From assembly GCA_039621445.1 (NCBI GenBank), contig CP154956.1, positions 48,341,291 to 48,405,290 of the forward strand: a DNA stretch of 64,000 bases, in the 5' to 3' direction. The position numbers and the translations under genes are program-made. This stretch comes from Euglena gracilis (lineage: Eukaryota; Euglenida; Euglenophyceae; Euglenales). Shown piece by piece: positions 22,431 to 32,754 of the stretch (its first letter is position 1; each line of letters starts with the position of its first letter). The notes below the pieces were generated by a model that had not been told where the DNA came from, did no database searches, and was given only the letters and a program-made list of their open reading frames with translations.

Positions 22431-24257
22431 GTTCCCTTCAAAACTCCCCAAGAAATAATGACTGCCCAGAAAATTCTGCGGGAATACGAATGTGCAGGGG
22501 CAACCAGGCAAATTACCCCAGAGGAGGCAAAACATTTTGTCCCTTATTTTATCATTTCCAAAGAGGAAGGGGGAAAGACAAAGGAAAGACTAATTTCAGA
22601 TTGTCGACAGTTAAATCTCCATTTCACCCCCCAGGAGTTCAGATTGGAACACATGGGAAACATCTTCCCATATCTCAGGAAAGGTTGATTCTGTGGAAAA
22701 ATAGATCTGAAAGATGCTTATTTCCACTTAAAGCTGCACAGCAGCCTGGAAAAACATGTTTGCATGCAGGTGGGGGGGGGGAAACGTGGCAATTTCAAGC
22801 TGCATGCTTTGGTATAAGCAGCCTGCCACAAAAGTTTATGACTCTAATGAGAGTCTGGGAAAGGAAATGGAGAAATGAAGGAAAGGTAGTTTTCATCTAC
22901 CTGGACGACATTTTGCTGTTAGCCCCCAGCAAAAAGACAGCAGCCCAACATTTGGCAGAGATGAAAAAAGATCTTTTACTGGCAGGTTTCAGAATAAACC
23001 TCCCCAAATCATGTCTGGAACCAAAACAAGAAATAAAGCATTTGGGCCAGTGGATCAATTTGAAAAAAAGCCAACTGGAAATTCCACAGGAAAAAACTGA
23101 AATGCTTAAGAAAGGAATTAGGAAAGGTGCTGACAGCACAAAAAATGAGCTGCAGAAAACTCAGCTCTATAGTAGGGCAAGTAAGAAGCTATTTAGTTTC
23201 AATGCCTTTTCTCAGAATTCTGACAGATCAACTTTGCAAAATGGTGGATTTGCACACCAAGTGGGGTTGGGACCACACCTTGACCATTCCCCAAGGGGTC
23301 AAAGATCAAATTGTGGAGTTAAAGGCATTTTTGCAGCCAGGTGTGGGCAGAGCATTTCAATCCCAGGCCTCTCAGGAACTCTTCTCAGACAGCAGCACCT
23401 GGCAATGGGGGGGGCTGGACAAAGATTCAGGCCAAAAGGTGCAGGATTTTTGAAGGGACCTGCATGTCCTTCACGTCAATCAAAAAGAATTGCAGGCTGC
23501 AGTGGAAACTGTAAAATCTTTGGCCAAACCAAAGCAAACGATTGCGTTTCATGTGGACAGTCAGGTGGCTGTCAGTTATTTAACAAAATGGGGAGGCAAA
23601 AAGCCATACCTAAAATCTATCCTAAAACCCCTGTTGTATGACTGTCAGGAAAAACAAATCAATTTGCAGGTGGTTTGGGTTCCCACAAAAGAACAATTGG
23701 CAGACTCCCTGACCAGGGAGCAAAAGGACCCAGGGGATTATACCCTAAACCTGAACATCTTTCACCAAATTCTTCAGTTCTTCAGAAATGACATAACCCC
23801 AGAAGTGGACATGTTTTGCACCCCCAGCAACAAGTTTTGCACCCCCATGTTCGTTTGTCGATACCCCCACCAAGGAGCCTTGCTGGTGGATGCCTTGAGG
23901 GCTGACTTGAGGGGCCTCCCCCCAGTTTATGCCAACCCTCCCTGGAGCATCATTCCCCAATGGGTTCAGAGATTAATGTTAAACCCAGACCTAACATGTC
24001 TGTTGATCGTACCCCACTGGGCTTCGACATCATGGTGGCGCCAATTAATGTCAATCAGGCAGCCAGGCAGCAACGTTTTGCTGGTACCCCCCCAATGGGG
24101 TCTATTCACCAAATGCTCGGGGGAGGAGATGCCCCCCCCCAAGGTGGAATTCGGCCTGCTTGATTGTGTCAGGCAAGTATTACATACCATCCCAGGAAGT
24201 TTCGATGTCCAGCATCGACACTTACATAAAAAATCTGGGACATGTCAAAAGATATGA
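22431..24257 (+). pseudogene. DIRS reverse transcriptase - RNase H - Dam-like methylase
   Basis: RT motifs in order: RLISDCRQLN (about 22590), KIDLKDAYFHL (about 22700), CFGISSLPQKF (about 22805) and the catalytic FIYLDDILLL (about 22893-22922). RNase H follows, with FHVDSQVAVSYL (about 23545) and VVWVPTKEQLADSLTR (about 23670). Next comes a DNA N6-adenine-methyltransferase-like domain with VDMFCTPSN and YANPPWSIIPQW (about 23928-23963), where NPPW matches the (D/N)PPW motif. Frames change at the G run 22770-22781, again near 23120, and probably near 24160. In-frame TGA codons lie at 22686 and 23451, both where DIRS relatives tend to have Trp. Non-functional as it stands. Confidence 0.8.
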
Positions 24258-24299
24258 CTCAGCCTCCAGGGCATTGGTGGGCCAGTTGTCACTTATGGC

Positions 24300-24855
24300 C
24301 AGTTTTCCCCCCCAGGACTCTGTCCTGGAGGGGTCCTGGGGGGGTCCTGGGGGGGTCCTGGGGGGGTCCTGGGGGGGTCCTGGGGGGGTCTTGGGGGGCC
24401 CGGGGGGGGTCCTGGGGGGGTCCTGGGGGGGTCCTGGGGGGGTCCTGGGGGGTCCTGGGGGGGTCCTGGGGGGGTCCTGGGGGGGTCCTGGGGGGGTCCC
24501 GCAACTTTTTGGCAAAATTTTTGCTCCAAAAGATGAGGTTATTTTGAAGTCGGGGGGGTCCGGGGGGTCCGGGGGAGGCGGGAGCCCCCCCCGGTAGCGG
24601 GCGCCGAAGGCGCCCGGAACTCCACGGTCAGTGGGTCATCTGGGTACCGCCCCCCGGTGGGTCCTGGGGGGGTCCTGGGGGGGCCTGGGGGGGGCCTGGG
24701 GGGGTCCTGGGGGGGTCTTGGGGGCGGCCTGGGGGGGTCCTGGGGGGGTCCTGGGGGGGTCCTGGGGGGGTCCTGGGGGGGTCCTGGGGGGGTCCTGGGG
24801 GGGTCCTGGGGGGGTGGGGTCCTGGGGGGGTCCTGGGGGGGGAAAAACTGGACAT
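24300..24855. repeat. G-rich minisatellite inserted in the DIRS recombinase region
   Basis: Two arrays of GGGGGGGTCCT-type 10-11-bp units (about 24329-24498 and 24657-24842) flank a unique spacer holding GGGCGCC-GAA-GGCGCCC (about 24599-24615). The outer edges are inverted: CCAGTTTTCCCCCCCAGGAC on the left and GTCCTGGGGGGGGAAAAACTGG on the right. It separates the methylase region from the recombinase and breaks the frame. Confidence 0.8.
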
Positions 24856-25645
24856 GACTCCCAGTTGTTGCACAAAGGGGTGCCCCTGCAGGATTGCACA
24901 ATCCACAAGATGGCTGAAGCCATCCTTGATCTTGCTGTTCACAGCATCAATACTGCACGAAATGCATATGCAGCAGCCTTGTTACTCCCAGGGTTTGGGT
25001 CATTGAGATTTTCACCCCTTCTGGCTCCATTGAAAAGGAAGTGGAATTCCAATGTCTGCAAGTATGCCCACTTTTGGGACCCCACTGATTTCCTAGAAAA
25101 CATCTTGAGGAATTCAACACCTCTCTCAGACCTTTCTGTGAAAGAGCTCAGAAACAGACTCATCATCTGTTGGAGGCTTTTAGCCCTCCACAGGGGGGTT
25201 AATCTAGCCAGGACACAGCGAAAAATCAGTTTCGTGGGAGAAAATATTTTCATTTTATTGCAACGGAAAGGGTGGCAATTCCCAAGATGGGAGGAAGTTT
25301 GAATTTGTCACACACCCCCTTCATAAGCCCCTGGCATTTATTGCAAGAGTATGTGGAAAGGACAGCCACATGATTGGACACAAAAATAATTTGTTATGGT
25401 CTTTGGATGGTAAAAGACCTTTGACATCAGAAAGAGTGAATTCCCTCACCAAAGAAATTCTGCAAGAGGGGGGGGGGGTGGACACCACCCACTGGAAACC
25501 CCACAGCACCAGAGGGGCTGGGGTTTTATGGTGGAAAAATGGTGGTTTGCAAGTGGAAGAAGTCCAGCAGTTGGGTCAGTGGAAAAATTTTGGGGCCTTC
25601 CAAGCTCATTATTGGCGACTCGGGGTCGTATCAAAAATTCAAACA
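24850..25645 (+). pseudogene. DIRS tyrosine recombinase (YR)
   Basis: The N-terminal part includes VPLQDCTIHKMAEAILDLA and LRNRLIICWRLLALHRGVNL (about 25145-25205), consistent with the arm leading to the first catalytic Arg. The C-terminal part has HWKPHSTRGAG (about 25490-25520), the H-x-x-R box, then LGQWKN and AHYWRL (about 25605-25622), with the probable nucleophile Tyr. TGA codons at 25300 and 25371, plus shifts at the C run near 25315 and the A run near 25382, interrupt the middle. The reading frame continues through the internal complementary region into a basic tail (KISRKRKTSQ). In intact DIRS elements the YR integrates the circular intermediate without a target duplication. Confidence 0.75.
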
Positions 25646-25670
25646 ATTAATGCCCAAAGGGGGGTGCACA

Positions 25671-25774
25671 GTACCTCACCATCTCGCAGTGCGGAGCCCG
25701 AATGGTCTCGGACTCCCACGACAGAGGAAGGGGGAGGAAGGGACCAAGAGGGCGAAGCACAAGAAGATGGTGAG
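25671..25774. repeat. DIRS internal complementary region (ICR)
   Basis: First half (25675-25707) is the complement of the left outer end 20912-20943. Second half (25704-25774) is the complement of the right outer end 26013-26086. The halves meet at GAATGGTCTCGG. This is the junction layout expected for DIRS circle formation. Confidence 0.85.
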
Positions 25775-25925
25775 CCGAACCCTCCCACCCAAAAAATCAG
25801 CAGAAAAAGAAAGACATCCCAACCAGAAAGAGGGCCCCCGACCAAGCAGCCATGGGGAAGGGGGGGGGGGGGCGGGGCCACGACGGTTCAGCTTCGCCAA
25901 GGTGTCGGAGGAGGCCTCATCGTCG

Positions 25926-26086
25926 CCAACTCCGGCAACAAAGGCGCAGTAAGAAGCACCCCCCGCACACGCACAAACACACCAGAACAGAACAGCCGGC
26001 AAGGAAAGCAGGACCTCACCATCTTCTTGTGCTTCGCCCTCTTGGTCCCTTCCTCCCCCTTCCTCTGTCGTGGGAGTCCGAGACCA
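25926..26086. repeat. DIRS right inverted terminal repeat
   Basis: Inner part pairs with 20934-21033. Outer part, ending GTCGTGGGAGTCCGAGACCA, pairs with the second half of the ICR. Confidence 0.85.
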
Positions 26087-26602
26087 CAGCTTGCCACGGC
26101 TTGTCCGCATCACAAGGCTCTCCAGCTGCTGCGGCCACTGCTGCTTCTCGTCGTAGTACGAATTTCTTCCCCAAGTCATCTTTCGTTGAAGTCAGCTGTT
26201 GAAATATTTTTTGAAGTTTGGTACTTAGCTGGTTCTTTTCGTTCTGGCATTTGAATTTGACTTGACTTTCTTTGGTGACTTCGTAGTCTTGAGTTGAGGT
26301 GTTCTCCTTTCTTCTGGGTGTCGAAGCGCAATTTAGGATTCAGCCAACTCTGGCGAAAAAAGGCACTAAGCAGGGACTCCTAACCCAACGCGTCACAATC
26401 AGACAACAGACTGCCGGCGAGCAACCCCCCTCTGCCCCCTCGGCCCCCATTCTCTGCTGACCGAGGGCTTTTGAACGCAAACCTTCTTTTACGGGTGGGG
26501 GGGGGGGTCGGGCCCTCAAAGTCTTCGTGCATCGCCCTCGGTGTCCCATCCTCCCTTGCCGGTTTTCCAAGAGTGACTGCGAGACACCTCGGGCTCCGGT
26601 TG
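26087..26602. other. Unassigned sequence between the DIRS element and the 26.6-kb repeat
   Basis: No gene recognised. It contains a G run at 26498-26510 and GC-rich, non-repetitive DNA. Confidence 0.3.
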
Positions 26603-26763
26603 TAAAAAGGGCTCTTGCCCTTTTGCTGGGACTGGGATTCTGAAAAAAATCTCCCTTTGACTTCTTATTGCATTTCCCCACAAAATCTCATAACTTGATA
26701 CTTCCACTGCACGCAAGCCCATTTGAGGTAAACATGGACAAAGTTGTACGCTGATTGCCTGCC
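26603..26763. repeat. Dispersed repeat, part A (interrupted copy)
   Basis: From TGTAAAAAGGGCTCTTGCCC to TACGCTGATTGCCTGC. About 90% identical by eye to 40262-40423. The continuation seen at 40424 is found instead at 34813, on the far side of the Ty3-like element. Confidence 0.75.
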
Positions 26764-27021
26764 GTCACCGGCCGTGGGCGCTGCGGGCGGTGCGATGGAC
26801 TGCGGTGTGGTGGACTGCGGTGCTGGTGATGGGGCTGGCGATGGCGCGTTGGACGATTGTGCTGGCACGGACGCTGGTGATGCGATGCACGACGCAGACG
26901 GCGGGACTGCCGCAGACGATGCCGACGGTGGGACTGCTACGGCCTCGGGAGACGAGGATGACGGGTGCATCTCGCGTGGGTGCTCGGATCGCGTACCGTG
27001 CGGGGGTTCTGCTGGGGCGTC

Positions 27022-29620
27022 TCAGGCGTTGCGCTGCGTATCGAGGCGGCTGCACGTGGTGACGGCGATGTGGGACGCTGACGGGACCGCGGCGAACGAC
27101 TGGAGCGGGATCAGCTGGATGACGGCCAGCTCTCTCCCCTCCTTCAGGGTTGACCTCTCCACCTGCTCCGCCTTGGTCTCCTCGTCCTCGGGATGCACCG
27201 CCTTCGGGGAGGACTTCTCGCGCAGCTTCTCCTCCAGGATGTGGGCCTTCATCTCCTTCGTGTCAGCCTCGGTGCCGTGCCACGAGGTGTCACGGCAGCC
27301 TTGTGAGGCCGGGTAGGCCCAGCGGGACATGGCATCGCCCACCACGTTGGTCTCGCCGGGGACGTGCACCACGGTGATGCGGAACTCGTTGAGCTTCGCA
27401 TGCCGGCTGCCCGCCTCCCCTGCGGGCCCACTCCGGCGACGTACTCCTTGTACCACGACTCCAGGCTGCGGTGGTCGGTCAGGACGAGGATCTCGTTGTC
27501 CAGCAGGAAGCCCGCCCACTCGTCGAGGGCGGCCACCACGGCATACGTCTCCTTGTCCCGGACCTCCCACCGAAGGCGCTGCCCCTCGGTGAGCTTCCGG
27601 GACATGAAGGCCACCGGGACGGAGGCCCCCGGCCGCATGTCCTCCACCCGCGGCATGCCGTCGATCTTCGGGAACTGCTCCAGCACCGCTCCAATGGCGT
27701 AGTACGACGCGTCGGTGCGCAGGACGAACGGCTTGGCTGGATCGATGTGGTACAGCTCCAGGTCGGCGACGAGGGCCTTCTTCAGCTTGTCGAACGCCTC
27801 CTTCTCCTGCTCCGTCCACACCACTGGGTGCTTGGATCCCGCCTTGGTCAGCTCCCTCGGCAACTTCAGCTTCTCCTGCAACGGCGCCGCCAGCTCCGCG
27901 TACAGTCTCACGTAGCCCGCATAGTAATTGCAGACGCCGAGAAACGCGCGGAGACTGCTGACCGTCGGCGTCAGCTGCCAGTGCTGCACCGCCGACAGTT
28001 TGCCTGGGGCCGGCTCCCTCCTGCCGTGCCCCAGGACATGCCCCAAGAACTCGACCTGTCTCATGAAGAGCTTGACCTTGCGGCTGTCGCTGACCCATCT
28101 GTCTTTCTCCAAGGCCAGCAACGTCTCACGGATGTCTCGGGCATGCTTCTGGTAGAGCTCCTCGTCCGTCTCCTCCGCTCCCTGCCGCGTACTGACGATG
28201 ATGTCGTCGAAGTACGAGCGGGGGTGCGCCTTCACCGCCCCGCAGGTGGCGTCGATGTCCCGCTGCAGGAGGGCGGGCCCGACGTTGATCCCCTGCGGGA
28301 CCACACGCCACTGCCACAGCCCACCCGGCAGCTGGACGTTCGTCACCGGTCGGCTATCCTCCGCCAAGGCCACCTGGTGGAACGCGTCCCGCAAGTCGAT
28401 GGTGCTGAAGAGGGTACACTTCGCCTTCTCCGCCACGATCTCCTCCGTCAAGGGCAAGGGGTAGCTGTCCGCCATGATCTGCAGGTTCGTCACCGCGTAG
28501 TCACACACCATCCTCCACTTCCCGTTCTTCTTTCGAATCGGGAATGCCGCCGCCCGCCACGGGCCGCGGCCCAGCTCCACCTTCCGGTCGCGGCGGCACT
28601 CCTCCTCCATCTCCCGCAGCGCCTCCAGCCGCTCGCCCTTCAGGTGGATCACCCTCCCCACCACCGGCTGGGCGTTTGGCTTGAGGCGCAGCACCGCCCT
28701 CCCGTGCTGGCCTCGGGGCGGCGGATAGGGGTGGACGCGGTCGCAGAAGACACGGCCCTCGAACTGCTTGAGCATCCCGGCGCGCAGCTGGACGGCCAGC
28801 GGATGCTGCTCCTCCGCCTCGGCCGTGACCACCCCACGGAGTTCCTTTGCCTCCTTGGCAGCGTCGATCAGCACCTTGGCCAACATTGCCTCCTCCTCGG
28901 CATCCAGGGCCTCGTCCTCCTCGTCTCCGTCGGGGCCGTTGACCCCGACGGTGAGCCTCATCTTCCTCACCTCGGCCTCCATCTCCTCCTCCACTTCGGA
29001 CGGCGTGCGGGGCAACGGCGACTGGCTGCGGGGTCGGACGGTCGCGTGGGTGCGTGTGCTTAGCGCTGCGATCTCGCTTGCTTCGGTGCCGGCGATGACC
29101 CATCGGGGGTCGTCGTGGAGCTGGAGCGCATCCCGCCAGGGTTGCACATCCAGCCTGTGCTCCTTCAGCCAGGGGTAACCCAGAATCAGGTCACACCCTA
29201 TATCACCGTCATGGACGGTGATCTGGCTGTGCCGCCTCTTCACTCCTCCACTCCTCTCTCCTTCACTCCTCGCGTTGAACACCAGGAGTACGTCCGCCTC
29301 GTTGCTTCCGCCTGTCAGCAAGTCGCCGTTCACGGTCCGCAGCAGCAGCGGCCGCTCGCTGCGGCGGAAACATCCGTTCGGGAACAAGTCCCGACAGATC
29401 AGCGACGTCTGCGCCCCCGTGTCGATGAGGGCCTTCGCCTTCTCCTCCCGGCCGTCAATCTCGATGACCACGTCCAGCATCAGCTGATAGCTGCCGCCCC
29501 CCCTCTCCATGCGGCCAACCTGGAAGGGCCGGCTGTGGCGGTATTGCCACGGACGGACGGTGACCTTGTGGACTTTCCGCGGGGGGTGGGGCTCGTCGGC
29601 GGCGGTGGTGACAGGCTCGG
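27022..29620 (-). pseudogene. Ty3-type protease - reverse transcriptase - RNase H
   Basis: Protease motif KALIDTGAQTSLICRDLF at about 29440-29387, with LILGYPWLKEHRLDV downstream. RT: WRMVCDYAVTNLQ, FSTIDLRDAFHQVAL (about 28410-28366), GLWQWRVVPQGINVGPALLQ and the catalytic YFDDIIVST (about 28217-28191). RNase H: FVLRTDASYYAIGAVLEQF (about 27732) and ILVLTDHRSLESWYKEYV (about 27490). One frame is open from well upstream to 27249, but near 27420 the conserved tail (LNEFRITVVHVPGETNVVGD and AMSRWAYPAS) continues in another frame and stops at 27022, which points to a frameshift. No integrase follows. The single long frame through protease and RT suggests a fairly recent copy. Confidence 0.8.
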
Positions 29621-30650
29621 CGGGTGGACCGTTGTGCGGCTCGGCGGGTGTGCACGATGCTTGGCGGGTGCACGATGGCGGTCGTTGGCGCAGAGCTTGG
29701 GACAGCGCAGCTGCTTGCGGGGGCAGCGCCATCCGGCTTGGCGGTGCGGTGGCGGACGCAGGTGCGGATGCCGGCGACTGCGGTATCGCGCTGGGCGTGT
29801 TGGTGGGGTGCGCTCGCACAGGTATCGGACGACACCTTCGGGAATGTGATACGCCTGCTCTCGGGTACCGCGCTGCTGGGATGCCCCACCCAGCTGCCGT
29901 CGGTGATGTCGCCGTCCATCTTGCTCCTCCACGATGTTCTCGCACTGGACGTCGCACACGATGTCCTGCATGGGGGCCATGGGGTCCGCGATCCAGAAGC
30001 GTGTGGGCTTGTGATAGCCCCACGCCTCGAACATGCAGTAGTCCACATCGACGTACTGCATGTCCTGCCGAACCTTGCGGTGGCGGAGTTTCCCATAGCG
30101 GGGATTCTCCAGCCACCACAGGGACGGCCGCAGGTAGGAGATGATCTCCTTCGTCTTGCGGACCAGGAAGTCGGCCTTCCGCAGCCGCCGCCTCCTGGTC
30201 GTCATCGCGCTGGAGTACTCGGTGCACCGTGGCGAGGCGGCGACCAGCTCGAAGTCGCCGGGCCAGTACTCCTCCCAGTACCGCCAGCGCCGCACGTCCA
30301 CCGTCTTGTCCGCCTTCCACCGCGGGTCGGCGTCCACCGAGACGACGGAGTAGCCGAGCTTCTCCAGCGCCCGCTTCACCGAACCCGTTCCAAAGAACAC
30401 GTCCAGTGCCCACCTCTTTGGCGTCGAGGTTGTCGGCGACGATGCGGCCGGATTCGGTGCCGCCCGGGAGGACGGTGCGCTCTGCGGGGGGAACGGGGCA
30501 CTGGTTGTTCCGGTGCGGAGCGTGGTGCCGCTGACGGCGCTGCTGATGCCGGGGGCAGCGTCGTCCGGCTTGGTGCGGACTGGCGCGGCGCTCGCTCCTG
30601 CTGCTGCCGGGCTGGGGGCGTCGCGGTGGCACGACGCTGCGTAGACGATG
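29480..30650 (-). CDS. C5-cytosine-methyltransferase-like domain of the Ty3-like element
   Basis: One frame, different from that of the protease, opens with a Pro/Ala/Ser/Thr-rich linker (about 30650-30420) and then reads WALDVFFGTGSVKRALEKLG (from about 30413), like methyltransferase motif I. SVVSVDADPRWKADKTVDV follows, an acidic residue position for cofactor binding. VAASPRCTEYSSA (about 30240-30205) resembles motif IV with the catalytic Cys kept but PPC changed to PRC. SLWWLENPRYGKLR (about 30120-30085) resembles motif VI, with ENP instead of ENV. It ends near HIPEGVVRYLCE (about 29850). The rest of the frame is low complexity and overlaps the start of the protease frame, so a ribosomal shift or a sequence error near 29.6-29.8 kb must connect them. 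No target-recognition domain is evident, so activity is uncertain. Confidence 0.7.
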
Positions 30651-31173
30651 GCACAGACGCTGCTGGCTTGGCGGGGGGCGAGGACTGCGCAGACGAGACC
30701 GGTCGCGCCGCAGACGATTGCTCGGAACGACGGGACTTCTTCTGTAGCACGGACCAGTAGTTGTTTGTCGAAATATGATGGGCCCCGCCTTGACCGTGTG
30801 CTTCAGGGCACGGTCTCTCCCCTCCTTGGGAGATTTGGGGCTTGCTGGGTCTGGGGGGCGTGCGGGGCTCTTGGGTGATTGCCTGCACGCTCACGCTGGT
30901 GTTGGGATTTGACGGCCGGCCCATACCCCCATCCCTGGGGCCTGGGCCCAGGGATGGAGCCAGGCCCCATCCCTGTCACTCATGATACTGCTCCTGGACG
31001 GCCGAGACGTTGCTCTTGCCGTCCTTGCCTTTGCCCTTGCACTGTCCTTTTTCTTGATCTCCTTTGGCTCCACCCTTCGCCTTGCCTTTTCCTTTGCCTT
31101 TATCTTGTCTTGGGGCATTCGATGTCCACTGCTCGCCTTGGTACCCACCACCTTTTCCTTTTCCTTCATTTCC

Positions 31174-32733
31174 TTACCATGCACTCGATGACCACCGCTC
31201 GGCTTGGTATCCACCCTTTCCTTTTCCTTCCTCACTCGTCCATGGGCTCGATGACCACTGCTCCGGGTACCCACGTCCCCCTTGACCTTGTCCCTTGCCC
31301 TGGGTCGTGGGCACCGGCGGCGTCGGCGGACGTGGTTGCTGCGCTTGCTTCTCCTTCTTCAGCGGCTCGTTCGTCTTCTCCACCTGCTGGATGTACGGCT
31401 CCTCGGTGGTGTCGTCGACCTCCACGTCCCGCTGCCACCGTGGTACCGGCCGCTTCTCCGGGATCTCCTTCTCCTTCTCGGGGGCCATCTTCGCCTCCAT
31501 CCGCAGCCATCTCACCATGAGGTTGTGGATGTCCTTCGCCGGTAGGTCGCACGAGTCGGCCGTCACCGTGAAGATGCTGCCGCCCTCGAGCCGCTGGCGG
31601 TCGTACACGGCCTTCACCAGGGTGCGGTGCTCGTCGCCCACTGGCACCACCACGAAGCGGCACCCCACCTTCCGCGCCGAGGCGGGAGCCACCGTGGTCT
31701 CTTGCTTGATCATCTCCTTCACCTCCTCCACCGTCGTGTCCATCGGCAGGCCCTCCAGCACGATGGACCGGTGGTCCACCCGCTTGTCCTCCTCCTGCGC
31801 CACCTTCCGGCGCCAGGGGTGGAGGGGAATGGCCTCTACGAGGAGCTTCCCCAGCTCCTCCTCCTCCATGCCCACCTGCCTCGCCATGGACGCCATCTGC
31901 GCGTAGTACTCCCTCCAGGCCTTCTCGGTCAGCTTCCCGCTCGTCACCGGCTTCAGCTTCCTCATTCGCCGCCGCAGGACCTCCTTGTCCTCGCCGCCGT
32001 TCGCCAGGTCCACCTCCGCGAACAGCACGGCATACTCCACCTCTCCTTTGGTCTCGATCTCCTCGTCCAGCATCAGCACCGTGGCATCGTCCAAAGCCGC
32101 GCGGAACGTGATGGACGGCCACGCCTGCTTAAGTTCCCGAAGGAACAGGAGCCACCGCCTCCGCCACTGCGGCCAGTCCTCCGGATGCCAGGAGAACCGG
32201 CCCGGGTGGAGGCCGATGACGGAGTCCACCAGCGGCGCCGGGAGTAAGTGCAGGGCCGCTAGCCGGGCCTGCACCGGGGCGATGCGGACCTCTCGCACCG
32301 CAGACGCGCTGGCGACGGGGACGGCGGACGGCGTGGTCAGGCGGGCGATGGAGAGGGACGGCACCCCGCCCCCTCCCGCCGCGGCCTGCTTCCGGACCAG
32401 CCGGAGAGCTGGTCGGAGGGTGGACGACGGCTTCTCCTGCACCACGGACTCCTCCTGCATGGGCTTCTCCATCTGGACCGTTCTCACCTCTGGCACTGGT
32501 TGCTGCCGGGCCACCGGCACCGGCTGCTGCTCGGCCGGGGGTGGCGGAGCCTTGGCGGGCATGGCCGGCACCGCCTTGGCTTGGGAGGATACGATCACCT
32601 TCGAGACGATCTGGTCCAGCCGCTGCACGGCTATCACCACGGCTTGCGTCTGGACGTTCACCTTCTGCACTTCGGTCTCCACCACCCGGATCTTGTCTCC
32701 GGGGCTGTCCGCGGCGAGCCGTTGCACGGCCAC
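31174..32733 (-). CDS. Gag-like protein of the Ty3-like element
   Basis: 519 codons. An N-terminal helical stretch (AAVIAVQRLDQIVSKV type) and Pro-rich linker precede a Gag core with FSWHPEDWPQWRRRWLLFLR (about 32190) and a helical region to about 31800. Then comes an RRM-like or Gag C-terminal segment (SIVLEGLPMDTTVEEVKEMI). The tail has Gly/Lys/Trp repeats (GKGKGGYQAERWSSS). Its TAA at 31174-31176 falls inside this tail repeat: the same frame continues with GKGKGGGYQGEQW and Lys/Gly-rich sequence to about 30975, so the stop may be a mutation. The same frame is also open upstream across a single TGA at 32755. Confidence 0.65.
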   Translation of the reverse strand: MAVQRLAADSPGDKIRVVETEVQKVNVQTQAVVIAVQRLDQIVSKVIVSSQAKAVPAMPAKAPPPPAEQQPVPVARQQPVPEVRTVQMEKPMQEESVVQEKPSSTLRPALRLVRKQAAAGGGGVPSLSIARLTTPSAVPVASASAVREVRIAPVQARLAALHLLPAPLVDSVIGLHPGRFSWHPEDWPQWRRRWLLFLRELKQAWPSITFRAALDDATVLMLDEEIETKGEVEYAVLFAEVDLANGGEDKEVLRRRMRKLKPVTSGKLTEKAWREYYAQMASMARQVGMEEEELGKLLVEAIPLHPWRRKVAQEEDKRVDHRSIVLEGLPMDTTVEEVKEMIKQETTVAPASARKVGCRFVVVPVGDEHRTLVKAVYDRQRLEGGSIFTVTADSCDLPAKDIHNLMVRWLRMEAKMAPEKEKEIPEKRPVPRWQRDVEVDDTTEEPYIQQVEKTNEPLKKEKQAQQPRPPTPPVPTTQGKGQGQGGRGYPEQWSSSPWTSEEGKGKGGYQAERWSSSAW

Positions 32734-32754
32734 GGTCAGCCCTTGGGCTTGGGC

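Larger units (their letters stand above)
20912..26086 (+). mobile_element. DIRS-type tyrosine-recombinase retrotransposon (decayed)
   Basis: About 5.2 kb. The order of parts is canonical for DIRS: left inverted terminal repeat, low-complexity Gag-like ORF, RT, RNase H, Dam-like N6-adenine methylase, tyrosine recombinase, internal complementary region, right inverted terminal repeat. The ends were set from the internal complementary region, which joins the complements of both outer ends (ACCATTCGGGCTCCGC at 20912 and GGGAGTCCGAGACCA up to 26086). Coding frames are interrupted by frameshifts at homopolymers, in-frame TGA codons and a G-rich minisatellite, so this copy cannot encode intact proteins. 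Confidence 0.85.

Noticed and set aside
24222-24942. Several long Gly/Pro-repeat frames (PPGPPQDPPRT-like, GGVLGGSWGG-like)
   Set aside because: They are six-frame translations of the G-rich minisatellite; no frame has non-repeat coding sequence.
20912-26086. Reassigned genetic code (UGA = Trp) in the host
   Set aside because: Both host genes use TGG for conserved Trp and end at TGA; mutation of a dead element is simpler.
26764-27022. Integrase downstream of the Ty3-like RNase H
   Set aside because: Checked both strands for HHCC and DDE-type motifs; only low-complexity Ala/Pro/Ser sequence is present.
27471-29063. A 530-codon plus-strand frame opposite the Ty3-like RT
   Set aside because: Antisense shadow of the GC-rich RT frame, whose RT and RNase H motifs are unmistakable.
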